64,000 bases of DNA, from the NCBI GenBank assembly GCA_017643385.1, contig JAEPNN010000005.1:124001-188000 (forward strand), in the 5' to 3' direction. The stretch comes from Dinoroseobacter sp. Its GTDB lineage: Bacteria > Pseudomonadota > Alphaproteobacteria > Rhodobacterales > Rhodobacteraceae. Below the pieces are notes generated by a model, which worked only from the letters and a program-made list of their open reading frames with translations, had not been told where the DNA came from and ran no database searches. Below, piece after piece: positions 9,217 to 18,909 of this stretch. The position numbers and the translations under genes are program-made. The first letter of the stretch is position 1. The number at the start of each line of letters is the position of its first letter.

Positions 9217-9818
9217 GGCCGCTTCTGGTCGTGATGCTGAAAGAGCCCCGTCCCGGGCGTGTCAAAACCCGGTTGGGGCGCGAGATTGGCCTGACAGGAT
9301 CTGCCTGGTGGTTTCGCCATCAAACCCGATCCCTTCTGGTGCGTTTGCGCGATCCCCGGTGGCAGATCGTGCTGGCCGTTGCGCCGGATGCAGAAGGCCT
9401 GACCAGTCGCGTCTGGCCTGCCGATCTGCCGCGCATTCCGCAGGGCGCCGGAGACCTTGGCGACCGCATGGGGCGCATCTTTCGTCAGTTAGGGCGGGGG
9501 CCGCTCTGCATCATCGGTGCGGATATCCCAGGCATCAGCCGCCCTCGCATCGCGCGCGCGTTCAGGGCCCTTGGCCGGGCCGATACCGTTTTCGGACCCG
9601 CCCCGGATGGGGGCTATTGGCTGATTGGGATGGCCCGGCGGCAGCCCCTTCCCAACACCATTTTGCAGGGCGTTCGGTGGTCCAGCCATGACGCACTTTC
9701 CGACAGTATCGCCTCCCTGCCTGCGGGTCGCACCGCAACAATCGATGTGCTCCAGGACGTTGATACAGTCACTGACCTGCACGAAATGGGTCGTGACGCC
9801 CGTCCCCGCGCGTGGTAG
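9213..9818 (+). CDS. TIGR04282/DUF2064 glycosyltransferase-like protein
   Basis: A 201-residue protein of the DUF2064 family, also called 'rSAM/selenodomain-associated transferase 1' and linked elsewhere to arsenosugar synthesis. The nucleotidyl/glycosyl-transferase GT-A-like features are LVVMLKEPRPGRVKTRLG at the N terminus, QGAGDLGDRM near residue 77, IGADIPGI near residue 105 and APDGGYWLIG near residue 130. No arsenic or rSAM gene accompanies it here; it is translationally coupled to the GNAT gene and ends 9 bases before rnr. Substrate therefore cannot be inferred from context. Confidence 0.82.
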   Translation: MRPLLVVMLKEPRPGRVKTRLGREIGLTGSAWWFRHQTRSLLVRLRDPRWQIVLAVAPDAEGLTSRVWPADLPRIPQGAGDLGDRMGRIFRQLGRGPLCIIGADIPGISRPRIARAFRALGRADTVFGPAPDGGYWLIGMARRQPLPNTILQGVRWSSHDALSDSIASLPAGRTATIDVLQDVDTVTDLHEMGRDARPRAW

Positions 9819-9827
9819 CGGGCGCGC

Positions 9828-12092
9828 ATGAGCCGCATCCCCTCCAAAGACCAGATCCTCGAGTTCATCTCGGAAAACCCTTCTCGCGCGAACAAGCGCG
9901 AGATCGCCCGCGCTTTTGGGATCAAAGGGTCCGCCCGGATCGATCTGAAACGCGTACTGCGCGATCTTCAGGACGAAGGGCACCTAGAAAAACGCGAAAA
10001 ACGGTTCCGTGAACCTGGTGCCCTGCCCCCCGTGACTGTTGCCGAGGCCATGCCCCCGGATGCAGATGGCGACGTTTTCCTGCGCCCGTTGGAATGGACC
10101 GGGGATGGTGATGCGCCAAACGTTCTCTTCGTTGCGAAATCAAACGATCCAGGCATTGGCGAAGGTGACCGCCTTCTGGTGCGCCTGACAAAAGTAGAAG
10201 CCGACGACCACAGCTATGAAGCCCGCCTGATCAAGCGCATCGGATCAAAACGTGGACCGCGCAAAGTGCTCGGCGTGTTCCGCAAAACGGCCGAAGGTGG
10301 ACGTATTCAGCCCATCGAGAAAGGCAGCGACAAGGAATGGCGCGTGGCCCCGGGGGCTGTCCACGGAGCCGTTGACGGAGAACTGGTCGAAGCCGAAGAG
10401 ATCGGCGGCCGTACCCGAATGGGTCTTCCCGGCGCCCAGATCGTGGCGCGATTGGGCGAGGCGGGCGACGCCCGTACGGTATCGCTGATGGCGATCCATA
10501 CGCATGGCGTGCCCGACGACTTTCCAAAAGCCGTTCTGGACGCCGCCGACAAAGCCAAACCAATGGGTCTGGGCAAACGCGAGGACCTGCGGGACCTGCC
10601 GCTGATCACCATAGACCCTGCTGACGCACGGGATCGCGACGATGCGGTGTGCGCGCTGCCAGATGAGGACCCCAACAATCCGGGCGGTCATGTTCTTTGG
10701 GTCGCCATCGCGGATGTTGCTGCGTATGTCACGCCGGGCTCTGACATGGACGCTGAGGCGCGCAAGCGCGGGAATTCCACCTATTTCCCGGATCGCGTTG
10801 TGCCAATGCTGCCCGATCGTCTGTCCGGAGATCTGTGTTCACTGCACGAAGATGTGCCACGCGCCTGCCTTGCCGTACGCATTGCAATAGCCGAGGACGG
10901 CACCAAGCTCAGCCACCGCTTCACACGCGGGTTGATGCAATCGAAGGCATCGCTGAGCTACGAGCGTGCTCAGGCTGCCATTGATGGACAGCCCGATGCG
11001 CAGACCGAAACCCTGCTGGAGCCTATCCTGAAGCCGCTTTGGGCGGTGTATGGCGCCCTTGAGAAAGCGCGAGAACGGCGGCAACCCCTCGCGCTCGACC
11101 TGCCGGAACGCAAAATCGTTCTGGCCGACAATGGGCATGTCGCATCGGTTGCCTTCCGAGATCGCTTTGACGCCCACAAGCTGATTGAAGAATGCATGAT
11201 TCTGGCCAATGTCTGCGCGGCGGAAACGCTGGCCGGGAAGCGCGCGCCGCTGATCTACCGCGTGCATGAAGAGCCCGCACCTGAAAAGATAGAGGCGCTG
11301 CGCGAAGTGGCAAAAGCCTCAGGTCTGACGCTTGCGAAGGGTCAGGTCCTGCAGACATCGCATCTGAACCGCCTTCTCGATCAGGCTGCCGGACGCGAAG
11401 ACGCGGAACTGATCAATCTGTCCACGTTACGCGCTATGACACAGGCTTATTACAGCCCACAGAATTTCGGGCATTTTGGGCTGGCACTTCGACAATACGC
11501 GCATTTCACATCGCCGATCCGCCGATATGCCGACCTAATCGTTCATCGTGCTCTGATCCGTGCCCATGGCTGGGGTGACGACGGGTTAAGCCCAGAGGAC
11601 GAAGAGCGGCTGGACCAAACTGCGACGCTGATTTCCGAAACAGAACGCCGATCAATGATGGCGGAACGCGATACGATTGATCGGTATCTGGCGTCCTACC
11701 TGTCAGATCGCGTCGGGACAGAATTTGCCGGTCGGATCAGTGGCATTGCCCGTTTCGGCGTGTTTGTGAAACTCGACGAGAGCGGTGCGGATGGTTTGGT
11801 GCCGATGCGCGCCCTTGGTCAGGAATATTTCCGCCACGATGCTGAAAGCAACACGTTGACGGGTACCGATACTGGGCAGGTTATTGGCCTTGGCCAACGC
11901 GTGCTGGTGCGTCTGGCCGAAGCGGTGCCTGTTACAGGTGGCTTGTTGCTGGAACTGCTGGAAATCGACGGTGAAACCCGCAAGCCCCGCAACCTCAGCC
12001 GCTCCAAACGTGGGACACGCAAATCCGGTAAGGCTCTGAAGGGGCGGAAGCGCGCAAGTGGCAAACCCAGGCGGCCGAAGGGTATCCGTTAA
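9828..12092 (+). CDS. rnr: ribonuclease R
   Basis: RNase R, a processive 3'-to-5' exoribonuclease that degrades structured RNA. The 754 residues show an N-terminal winged-helix (PSKDQILEFISENPSRANKR), cold-shock OB folds, the RNB catalytic domain with DPADARDRDDAV near residue 267 (metal-binding aspartates), HFTSPIRRYADLIVHR near residue 560, an S1 domain (GTEFAGRISGIARFGVFVK near residue 630) and a lysine/arginine-rich tail (SRSKRGTRKSGKALKGRKR) common in the family. It follows the dapE-GNAT-DUF2064 group closely and may share its transcript. Confidence 0.97.
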   Translation: MSRIPSKDQILEFISENPSRANKREIARAFGIKGSARIDLKRVLRDLQDEGHLEKREKRFREPGALPPVTVAEAMPPDADGDVFLRPLEWTGDGDAPNVLFVAKSNDPGIGEGDRLLVRLTKVEADDHSYEARLIKRIGSKRGPRKVLGVFRKTAEGGRIQPIEKGSDKEWRVAPGAVHGAVDGELVEAEEIGGRTRMGLPGAQIVARLGEAGDARTVSLMAIHTHGVPDDFPKAVLDAADKAKPMGLGKREDLRDLPLITIDPADARDRDDAVCALPDEDPNNPGGHVLWVAIADVAAYVTPGSDMDAEARKRGNSTYFPDRVVPMLPDRLSGDLCSLHEDVPRACLAVRIAIAEDGTKLSHRFTRGLMQSKASLSYERAQAAIDGQPDAQTETLLEPILKPLWAVYGALEKARERRQPLALDLPERKIVLADNGHVASVAFRDRFDAHKLIEECMILANVCAAETLAGKRAPLIYRVHEEPAPEKIEALREVAKASGLTLAKGQVLQTSHLNRLLDQAAGREDAELINLSTLRAMTQAYYSPQNFGHFGLALRQYAHFTSPIRRYADLIVHRALIRAHGWGDDGLSPEDEERLDQTATLISETERRSMMAERDTIDRYLASYLSDRVGTEFAGRISGIARFGVFVKLDESGADGLVPMRALGQEYFRHDAESNTLTGTDTGQVIGLGQRVLVRLAEAVPVTGGLLLELLEIDGETRKPRNLSRSKRGTRKSGKALKGRKRASGKPRRPKGIR

Positions 12093-12177
12093 TCAACGCA
12101 TTATTCAATTTTACCTCTGATGTTCCCGAATGATCCGTTTCAGGCTATGTTTGCACGCGATTAGTTAGGGCCTCGTT

Positions 12178-13530
12178 ATGCGTTGGTATCTTGCCGGCCT
12201 GGTTACTGCATGTATCTCCTTTTACGGCGTGTCCTTCACTATGGCCGGGCCTGAGATTTCTGTGCGCCCACTCCCACGCGGTCAGACAGAGACAGTACCT
12301 GATACCCGAACAGCGGCGATACTCTCGCGCTCGTTGCGCCCGCAGCCACGCGGGACGGACCCTGCCGCGCAGACCCGCGAGCCGGTTCGCCGTGCCACAC
12401 AGAACCCTGCCAGCTTCACAAGTTGGGCGCGGTCATTCCGCAACAGTGCCTTGCGCCAAGGCATCTCTGCACGTGTGTTCGATACCGCCTTTGCGGACGT
12501 GGAGTATCTGCCACAGGTGGTCGAGCACGACCGCAATCAGTCAGAGTTCACGAAACAGATCTGGGAGTATCTCGAGACTGCCGTTTCAGCCAATCGCATT
12601 CGAAATGGTCAGCAAGCCTTTGATCGCTACAGGCGCACCTTACGCAGCATAGAGCGTCAATACGGCGTGGATGCCTATGTCGTGGCAGCCATCTGGGGGC
12701 TGGAAACGGCCTATGGTGCAGTGCGCGGGTCTACCAACGTCATATCAGCGATGGCGTCACTTGCCTATGACGCGCGGCGCAAGGAGTTCTTCGAAGATCA
12801 ACTGATCGCCGCGTTACAAATCTTGCAGTCAGGCCAAGCCAGCATGACCAATATGCGGGGCTCGTGGGCCGGTGCGATGGGGCACACGCAATTCATGCCC
12901 GACAGCTATCTAACCTTTTCTGTTGATGCGACAGGCGATGGACGACGCGACATTTGGGGGGATGACCCGGTGGATGCTCTGGCCTCGGCTGCAAATTTTC
13001 TGCGCGAGAAAGGCTGGACGCCGGGCCAGCCTTGGGGGATCGAAGTACGCCTGCCGCGAAATTTCGACTTCAGACATTCCGGAGAACGGATCAAAAAACG
13101 CCCCTCTGACTGGAACGCCATGGGCGTACGCACAATCAGCGGCGGAATGGTGCCCGATCATGGCCCGTCATCGGTGCTTGTGCCCGCCGGCGCAGGGGCA
13201 GCGGCTTTCGTGATCTACGACAACTTCCATGTGCTGGAGGAGTATAACCCCGCTGATGCCTATGTGATTGGCGTGGGACATCTGGCAGACCGCATTCGCG
13301 GGGGCGGTTCGATCCAGGGATCATGGCCACGCAGTGACCGCGCATTGTCCTTATCTGAGCGGCGCGAAATGCAGATCCGTTTGCGGGCGGTGGGCTGTGA
13401 TCCGGGCAAATTTGACGGGATTGTCGGGCCCAACACCATCCAAGCGATACGCTGCTTTCAGGGCCAAATCGGGCAAGTGCCTGATGGCTACGCCAACACC
13501 CGGCTTCTGGCGCGCTTGCGAAACGCGTAA
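12178..13530 (+). CDS. lytic murein transglycosylase, MltB-type with PG-binding domain
   Basis: A 450-residue exported enzyme that cleaves peptidoglycan glycan strands to 1,6-anhydro-muropeptides in the periplasm. A signal peptide spans about residues 1-23 (LAGLVTACISFYGVSFTMAG, no lipobox). The SLT_2/MltB domain carries the catalytic glutamate in AAIWGLETAYGAV near residue 180, with GAMGHTQFMPDSYL near residue 237; a C-terminal peptidoglycan-binding domain (RLRAVGCDPGKFDGIVGPNT) follows. The start is the only good one, 85 bp after rnr. The domain pair is the classic alphaproteobacterial 'lytic murein transglycosylase'. Confidence 0.93.
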   Translation: MRWYLAGLVTACISFYGVSFTMAGPEISVRPLPRGQTETVPDTRTAAILSRSLRPQPRGTDPAAQTREPVRRATQNPASFTSWARSFRNSALRQGISARVFDTAFADVEYLPQVVEHDRNQSEFTKQIWEYLETAVSANRIRNGQQAFDRYRRTLRSIERQYGVDAYVVAAIWGLETAYGAVRGSTNVISAMASLAYDARRKEFFEDQLIAALQILQSGQASMTNMRGSWAGAMGHTQFMPDSYLTFSVDATGDGRRDIWGDDPVDALASAANFLREKGWTPGQPWGIEVRLPRNFDFRHSGERIKKRPSDWNAMGVRTISGGMVPDHGPSSVLVPAGAGAAAFVIYDNFHVLEEYNPADAYVIGVGHLADRIRGGGSIQGSWPRSDRALSLSERREMQIRLRAVGCDPGKFDGIVGPNTIQAIRCFQGQIGQVPDGYANTRLLARLRNA

Positions 13531-13548
13531 GCCACGGGCGTCACGGAC

Positions 13549-13563
13549 TGCCGCACTGCGGCA
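13549..13563 (+). other. small hairpin between transglycosylase and typA
   Basis: Perfect inverted repeat TGCCGC-ACT-GCGGCA, 18 bases past the transglycosylase stop and without a T run. It may slow or protect mRNA ends; it is not a convincing intrinsic terminator. Confidence 0.3.
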
Positions 13564-13636
13564 CATCTTCACTGGCCAATCCCGATCAAGTGCGATACGC
13601 GCCGCGCAACCCCTCTCTTTTCCGAAAGACGCACCC

Positions 13637-15457
13637 ATGGATCTGCGCAACATCGCAATCATCGCTCACGTGGACCACGGCAAAACCACGCTGGTGGACG
13701 AACTGCTGAAACAGTCCGGCACATTTCGCGAGAATCAGGCCACAACTGAACGCGCGCTTGACTCGAATGATCTGGAGCGCGAGCGCGGGATAACCATCCT
13801 TGCCAAGGCAACTTCGGTTGAATGGAAAGGCACGCGTGTCAACATCGTCGACACGCCGGGCCACGCCGATTTTGGCGGTGAGGTAGAGCGGATCCTGTCC
13901 ATGGTCGACGGTGTGGTTTTGCTTGTGGATGCAGCAGAGGGCCCTATGCCGCAGACGAAGTTTGTAACTTCAAAGGCGCTGGCGCTGGGTTTGCGTCCCA
14001 TCGTGGTCCTGAACAAGGTCGACAAACCAGATGCAGAACCCGACCGTGCGCTGGACGAGGTCTTTGACCTGTTTGCGGCTCTTGATGCGGATGAAGACCA
14101 GCTCGACTTTCCACATCTTTATGCGTCAGGCCGATCTGGTTGGGCGGATGCCGATCTTGATGGCCCACGCAAGGATCTCGACGCACTCTTTGATCTGATC
14201 GTGCGCCATGTCCCGCCACCCCGCCAGCAATCCCGAACCGATGAAGATTTTCGGATGCTGGCCACAACTTTGGGTGCAGACCCCTTCGTGGGCCGCCTTC
14301 TGACAGGTCGCGTTGAGTCAGGCAAACTGAAGGTTGGCGCGACGGTTCAGGCTCTGTCGCGCATCGGGCAAAAGATCGAACAGTTCCGAGTGACCCGTAT
14401 TCAGGCTTTTCGAGGACTTGGTCAGCAGGACATCGACGAGGCCGTTGCAGGCGACATCGTCTCAATCGCAGGCATGTCCAAGGCAACCGTGGCAGACACA
14501 GTTTGTGCACTGGCGGTGGACGAACCGCTGGACGCCCAACCTATCGATCCGCCCACCATAACCGTGACATTCGGGATTAATGACAGCCCGCTTGCGGGTC
14601 GTGACGGCAAGAAGGTCCAGTCCCGTGTGATCCGTGACCGGTTGATGAAGGAAGCCGAATCGAACGTTGCTATCAAGATCAGTGACACCCCCGGCGGTGA
14701 AGCCTTTGAGGTCGCAGGTCGCGGTGAATTGCAGATGGGTGTTCTGATCGAGAACATGCGGCGTGAAGGGTTCGAACTATCGATCTCTCGCCCACAGGTG
14801 CTGTTTCGTGAAATCGACGGTGCGCAACACGAGCCGGTTGAGGAAGTCACGATTGACGTGGATGACGAATACACCGGCGCGGTGATCGAAAAGATCACAG
14901 GCACCCGAAAGGGCGAACTGGCCGAAATGAAACCGGCTGGGGAAGGCAAGACCCGGATCATTGCCCATGTGCCCTCACGCGGGCTGATCGGCTATCATGG
15001 CGAGTTCCTGACCGACACGCGCGGCACAGGCGTCCTAAACCGTGTCTTCCACGAATGGGCCCCCTTCAAAGGTCCGATCCCAGGTCGGCGCGCAGGGGTC
15101 CTGATTTCGATGGAAGATGGAGAAGCAGTGGCGTACGCGCTGTGGAACCTAGAGGAACGCGGACGCATGTTCGTGGGGCCGCAGGCGAAAGTCTATCAGG
15201 GCATGGTTATTGGCGAGCATTCGCGCGACAACGATCTGGAAGTGAACCCCCTCAAGGGTAAGAAGCTGACCAACGTACGCGCGTCCGGTTCGGACGAGGC
15301 CGTCCGGCTAACGCCTCATATTCAGTTCTCGCTGGAAGAGGCGATTGCCTATATTGACGATGACGAACTGGTTGAGGTTACGCCAAATGCCATCCGATTG
15401 CGCAAACGCTTCCTTGACCCGCATGAGCGCAAGCGTCAGGCACGTGCAGCGAGCTAA
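13637..15457 (+). CDS. typA: ribosome-associated translational GTPase TypA/BipA
   Basis: TypA (BipA) is an EF-G-like GTPase that binds the ribosome and helps 50S assembly and stress growth. The 606-residue length is standard. G motifs are visible: G1 [14 protein letters not shown]2 RGITI, G3 [12 protein letters not shown]4 NKVDKPDA. The second half carries the EF-G domain V-like region and the BipA-specific C terminus ([22 protein letters not shown]). The start at 13637 ([15 protein letters not shown]) is canonical; the frame remains open 123 codons upstream into the preceding gene, but that part is out-of-frame shadow of the transglycosylase. Confidence 0.98.
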   Translation: MDLRNIAIIAHVDHGKTTLVDELLKQSGTFRENQATTERALDSNDLERERGITILAKATSVEWKGTRVNIVDTPGHADFGGEVERILSMVDGVVLLVDAAEGPMPQTKFVTSKALALGLRPIVVLNKVDKPDAEPDRALDEVFDLFAALDADEDQLDFPHLYASGRSGWADADLDGPRKDLDALFDLIVRHVPPPRQQSRTDEDFRMLATTLGADPFVGRLLTGRVESGKLKVGATVQALSRIGQKIEQFRVTRIQAFRGLGQQDIDEAVAGDIVSIAGMSKATVADTVCALAVDEPLDAQPIDPPTITVTFGINDSPLAGRDGKKVQSRVIRDRLMKEAESNVAIKISDTPGGEAFEVAGRGELQMGVLIENMRREGFELSISRPQVLFREIDGAQHEPVEEVTIDVDDEYTGAVIEKITGTRKGELAEMKPAGEGKTRIIAHVPSRGLIGYHGEFLTDTRGTGVLNRVFHEWAPFKGPIPGRRAGVLISMEDGEAVAYALWNLEERGRMFVGPQAKVYQGMVIGEHSRDNDLEVNPLKGKKLTNVRASGSDEAVRLTPHIQFSLEEAIAYIDDDELVEVTPNAIRLRKRFLDPHERKRQARAAS

Positions 15458-15585
15458 AATCAATAAGTTGTGAATGTGAAGGTCAGTTTTGTGGACTATG
15501 ATTTCGCTTGCGAAACAAGGCGTCAGCGAGACTGAACACACTTCTTGCGACTAACGTTTCAGGATTACCAGATCGGGGAGCGTCC

Positions 15586-16614
15586 TCAGAGCGGCTCCCG
15601 CATCGTGTCGCCGCGATCCAGTTTGGGTGACAGCTTGACCAGTTCGGATGCTTTGCTCGTGTCCATGCGAGACAGCACCAGACCCGCGGCGAGCTTACCT
15701 ATTTCGGCGCGACAACTGTCGATCGTTGCCAACCGCATCGGTTGCCCGCCTAGAATATCGACGCCATTGAATCCCGCCAAGCCCAGCTTGTTCGGAATAT
15801 CGTATCCCTTCTCTATGCAGTAAAGCATACCGCCCGCACCGACGATGTCGTTTGAATAGTAGATGAAATCCAGATCAGGGCTGCGCTTCAGAAGCACCTC
15901 GGTCAACTCACGTCCCTTGGCCATACCGGAGCCGCCTTCGTAAAATTCGCGGTCTTCCAGTTCGAGCCCGCGCTTGCCCAGTTGCGCCACAAAACCCTCA
16001 AAACGTTTGCGTGCCCGGTGATCCATGCCCAACGCTGTGCCGACAAAGCCAATGCGTCGATACCCGGCATCAACAATCGCGTCTGCCATATCCTGCGCGG
16101 CACTGCGGTGCGAAATGCCCACACAGCAATCGACCGGCTCCCCATCCGTATCCATAATCTCGATCACGGGCACACCAGAAACAGCCAGCATGGCGCGCGA
16201 GGCCTCAGTATGTTCAAGCCCGGCAACGATCATGCCCGACGGGCGCCATGACAGCATTTCGTACAGGACCTGCTCTTCTTTTTCGGGCTTGTAGCTTGTC
16301 AGACCGACGACCGGCTGCAGCGGTGTGTCTTCCAGCGCTGAGGAAATGCCTCCCATCACGTCCGGGAAAACCATGTTAGAGATCGAGGGGATCACGACGG
16401 CCACGAGGTTCACGCGACTAGACGCCAACGCACCCGCGATCTTGTTGGGGACGTAGCCCATCTCGCGGGCCTTCTCGAGCACCCGTTCGCGCGTCGCGGC
16501 AGAGACATCCCCCCGGTTACGGAGCACACGGCTGACGGTCATTTCACTGACACCCGCCGCTTCGGACACGTCACGAAGGGTCAGAGGACGGCGGGGGGGA
16601 ATAGTATCGGTCAT
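15586..16614 (-). CDS. LacI family transcriptional regulator
   Basis: A 342-residue LacI/GalR regulator. The N-terminal helix-turn-helix is LTLRDVSEAAGVSEMTVSRVLR (quoted in part: AAGVSEMTVSRVL, residues ~18-30) and the hinge GYVPNKIAGALAS; residues 65-340 form the periplasmic-binding-protein-like sugar-sensing domain. It resembles gluconate-type (GntR) repressors in its core (VAVVIPSISNMVFPDVM). It is convergent with typA. Before the 2.1-kb insertion at the tRNA the next gene downstream of the tRNA was xylB, so a sugar or sugar-acid effector is plausible. A palindrome near xylB at 18960 could be its operator. Confidence 0.92.
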   Translation of the reverse strand: MTDTIPPRRPLTLRDVSEAAGVSEMTVSRVLRNRGDVSAATRERVLEKAREMGYVPNKIAGALASSRVNLVAVVIPSISNMVFPDVMGGISSALEDTPLQPVVGLTSYKPEKEEQVLYEMLSWRPSGMIVAGLEHTEASRAMLAVSGVPVIEIMDTDGEPVDCCVGISHRSAAQDMADAIVDAGYRRIGFVGTALGMDHRARKRFEGFVAQLGKRGLELEDREFYEGGSGMAKGRELTEVLLKRSPDLDFIYYSNDIVGAGGMLYCIEKGYDIPNKLGLAGFNGVDILGGQPMRLATIDSCRAEIGKLAAGLVLSRMDTSKASELVKLSPKLDRGDTMREPL

Positions 16615-16621
16615 AATCTCT

Positions 16622-16641
16622 CCGAAGCACTCTTACTTCGG
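16622..16641 (-). promoter_or_regulatory. inverted repeat upstream of the LacI-type gene
   Basis: CCGAAG and CTTCGG separated by 8 bases, 8 bp upstream of the regulator's start codon. It could be an autoregulatory site or a leader hairpin near the ribosome-binding region. It is unlike the 22-bp palindrome before xylB, which weakens the idea of a shared operator. Confidence 0.25.
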
Positions 16642-16731
16642 TGTATCCGATTTATGAAAGGAATGTCCAAACCTTGCTGATGCTTGCGTTCGTCTTGTGC
16701 GTAGAGCACAGATTGCGCATGAAGGATCATC

Positions 16732-16808
16732 GGCCCCGTGGCTCAACTGGATAGAGCAGCCCCCTCCTAAGGGGCAGGTTGCAGGTTCGAATCCTGCCGG
16801 GGTCGCCA
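16732..16808 (+). tRNA. tRNA-Arg(CCT)
   Basis: A complete 77-nt cloverleaf with CCA encoded. The acceptor stem pairs GGCCCCG with CGGGGTC (one G-T pair), the D arm is GCTC/GAGC, the anticodon stem GCCCC/GGGGC holds loop CTCCTAA with anticodon CCT (reads AGG), and the T arm is GCAGG-TTCGAAT-CCTGC; discriminator G, then CCA. The 3' 16 bases recur at 18910, marking this tRNA as an integration site. Confidence 0.97.
16793..16808 (+). repeat. left attachment repeat, inside tRNA-Arg 3' end
   Basis: CCTGCCGGGGTCGCCA, the 3' T-stem, acceptor strand and CCA of tRNA-Arg(CCT). An identical 16-mer is at 18910-18925 in the same orientation. The base before the repeat differs (T here, C there) and the base after differs (T versus G), so the repeat is exactly 16 bp. 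Confidence 0.85.
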
Positions 16809-16891
16809 TTGCTATTAACGTCATTGCGGAAAATAGCCACACTGAGAGTGTATGAAAGGCCACCCATCCGTTTCACGACCAATCGATGGTA

Positions 16892-18742
16892 TCAGCTTTC
16901 TTCTGCCGCCATACCGGCATTGACTGCGACCGCTGAGTCGTCTTCTTCAATTTGTAGTTTGCGGAGCTTTTTCGGCAGAATGCGCGCGACCCGCAACTGA
17001 TCGAATCCTGTGAGTGTGTCTCTTCTTCCCTCTAGTTCATGAAGCACTGCTAATGCCCAGTCACGTTCCGCCGCCAGTTTGTGTTCGACCCGGTGGGGTT
17101 CCAACCGATCTTCCAAGGCCAGGCTGACCCACCGCCAGTGTTGCCTCGGAGAAGCAAGCCATGCGTCTACGAAGTCTTTGGGAGTTATGGACGGTAAGAT
17201 GGGAATCAGGGCGTATGAGCTGTCGCGGTCGACCGTGTCGCATAGCTGCCGGTAGAATTCGCTACCATCGTGTTTTAGGAGCTTCAACAATTCTGCGAGA
17301 ATTTCTGGATAGGTTGTCGCAAGGGCCTCTTCTCGGGCGGAGACCAATCGGTCCCTGATCGTTTTAAACTGAGATTGGTAATCAGATTGAACCCAATAAC
17401 GGTGTCCGCCATAGGAGCGGTCAAAGGTACCCTGCCATTTCCAGTCGAGTTCCCTTGGAGGCAGCTGTCCAGCCACCAGAAGGTCATTTATGTACTGGAT
17501 ACACTCGGCACAGGTCGTGTCGATGTCTGTTCCAGAAATTCCTTCGTCCGACATCATCAGGCGCAGTGCAAATATGTGAAGCATGTCGCCTGAAGAGGTA
17601 ATTTCCTGGTTATCGAATTGGGCGTTCATAGTCTGCAAGGCTTCCTGGAACACATCTTCCGGCAACTCATCGAAGCTGGATACCAGTTGCCAAACCGGAA
17701 CATCACCGGGTTTCACGAAGTGCTTTGAACTGTTTACCGAATCCATAATCCGATCACGCGAAAAGATTCCATGTTCGTACACATCTGCCAGTACCTGATC
17801 ACTCAATATCTGGTTCTCCAGGTCGATGGTTGGGTATCTATCTTGAGCATCGACCAATGGGGGCACTTCCACCTCGTCTTTCTCTGCAGAGTGACGCCTC
17901 ATCTCGTAGTCAAATCTCTCTCCAGCGCGATTAACAAGATCGGTGGGTTTCAAGCGTCCAAGCCGAACCTCTATCCCACACGCAGTGAAGAGGCCGATGG
18001 CTTCGTTCATGGCCTCTTCGTGTTTTATGTGCTGAGGCAATAGGGCTTGATGAAGACGGGCAAGATCAAAGACAACGTGCCGTAGAACCCTGAGTGACAT
18101 GCACTTCGAGGCTTGGAATACTTCGAGTACAAGAGGTTTCTTAGCTTGTATGTAATCTCTGGATGCTTCATCGACCGTGGAGACAAAGGCGTCGAAACCA
18201 TCCGATGCCATTGGGCCAATCTTCGTGGTATGCCCAACGACCTTTTCCTTGGCCACTGCGTAGCCGCTGTGTTTTTCAATCAGCTTCTCTTCGTCAGCAA
18301 TCAATACCACTTGGAATCCGAGATGTTCAGTATAGGTCGAAAACACACCTAGCATCTCCTCTAGGCTCATACCGCAACGCTCCAAGTCGTCGAAGACAAG
18401 AGGTCGGTCAGATTCCACCTGACGTCGCAAGGCAGCGTTCAACCAGCCACTGGCAGCACCTGCTAAAGAAATCAGTCCTCCCGCGTTTTCAGCCGCGTCT
18501 TGGATAGTGCCGATGCCTTGACCGAATCTGTCCAGATTTGGAGCGTAGGCTGCGTAGACCGCTGCATGGGCATCGTCTGGTGTCCTCAAGCCGAACAGGC
18601 TTACGTAGTAGCACTCGTCTTCAGGAATGCACTGTCGGACCTGATGTGTTTTACCGACGCCCCAATTCCCAGTTACGAGTACTGCATATCCCGGAGCATC
18701 CAGAGTTCGATAGTATTTGAGGTAGTCAGCCAAGTGAGTCAT
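16892..18742 (-). CDS. KAP-family P-loop NTPase (cargo of tRNA-Arg island)
   Basis: A 616-residue protein starting at ATG 18742 (MTHLADYLKYYRTL); a TTG ten codons earlier is open but less likely. The N-terminal ~330 residues are a KAP-type P-loop NTPase: Walker A GNWGVGKT at 25-32, Walker B-plus FDDLER at 117-122, then YTEHLGFQVVLIADEEKL and AKEKVVGHTTKI, a layout I know from KAP NTPases such as PifA-like phage-exclusion proteins. No transmembrane helix is evident, though residues 83-105 (AENAGGLISLAGAASGWL) are hydrophobic. The C-terminal ~290 residues match no family I recognise and contain a tryptophan-rich core (ELDWKWQGTFDR, QHWRWVSL). It is the sole gene of an island in tRNA-Arg, with G+C below that of its neighbours. 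Antiphage function is inferred from class and location only. Confidence 0.8.
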   Translation of the reverse strand: MTHLADYLKYYRTLDAPGYAVLVTGNWGVGKTHQVRQCIPEDECYYVSLFGLRTPDDAHAAVYAAYAPNLDRFGQGIGTIQDAAENAGGLISLAGAASGWLNAALRRQVESDRPLVFDDLERCGMSLEEMLGVFSTYTEHLGFQVVLIADEEKLIEKHSGYAVAKEKVVGHTTKIGPMASDGFDAFVSTVDEASRDYIQAKKPLVLEVFQASKCMSLRVLRHVVFDLARLHQALLPQHIKHEEAMNEAIGLFTACGIEVRLGRLKPTDLVNRAGERFDYEMRRHSAEKDEVEVPPLVDAQDRYPTIDLENQILSDQVLADVYEHGIFSRDRIMDSVNSSKHFVKPGDVPVWQLVSSFDELPEDVFQEALQTMNAQFDNQEITSSGDMLHIFALRLMMSDEGISGTDIDTTCAECIQYINDLLVAGQLPPRELDWKWQGTFDRSYGGHRYWVQSDYQSQFKTIRDRLVSAREEALATTYPEILAELLKLLKHDGSEFYRQLCDTVDRDSSYALIPILPSITPKDFVDAWLASPRQHWRWVSLALEDRLEPHRVEHKLAAERDWALAVLHELEGRRDTLTGFDQLRVARILPKKLRKLQIEEDDSAVAVNAGMAAEES

Positions 18743-18909
18743 ATCGAATTCCAATTTCGCGTAATGATGCAATCATATACTCGCTGATAGATCAGCCCAA
18801 TCCCAATTGAGTTACGGTATTCGGGTTTGCTGTATGCCCAATAACGGCGATTAGAGAATTGGCACACACACTTCTCAGAAATCCTTTTGATATCAAAGAT
18901 GGTAATCAC

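Noticed and set aside
13268-13636. N-terminal extension of TypA
   Set aside because: This frame overlaps the transglycosylase gene and has no similarity to TypA; the GTPase starts at 13637.
16809-16891. Integrase or excisionase gene in the tRNA island ends
   Set aside because: The non-coding ends (16809-16891 and 18743-18909) have no open frame of useful length.
18743-18772. TTG start for the KAP gene ten codons upstream
   Set aside because: The ATG at 18742 is a standard start and the extra residues add nothing recognisable.
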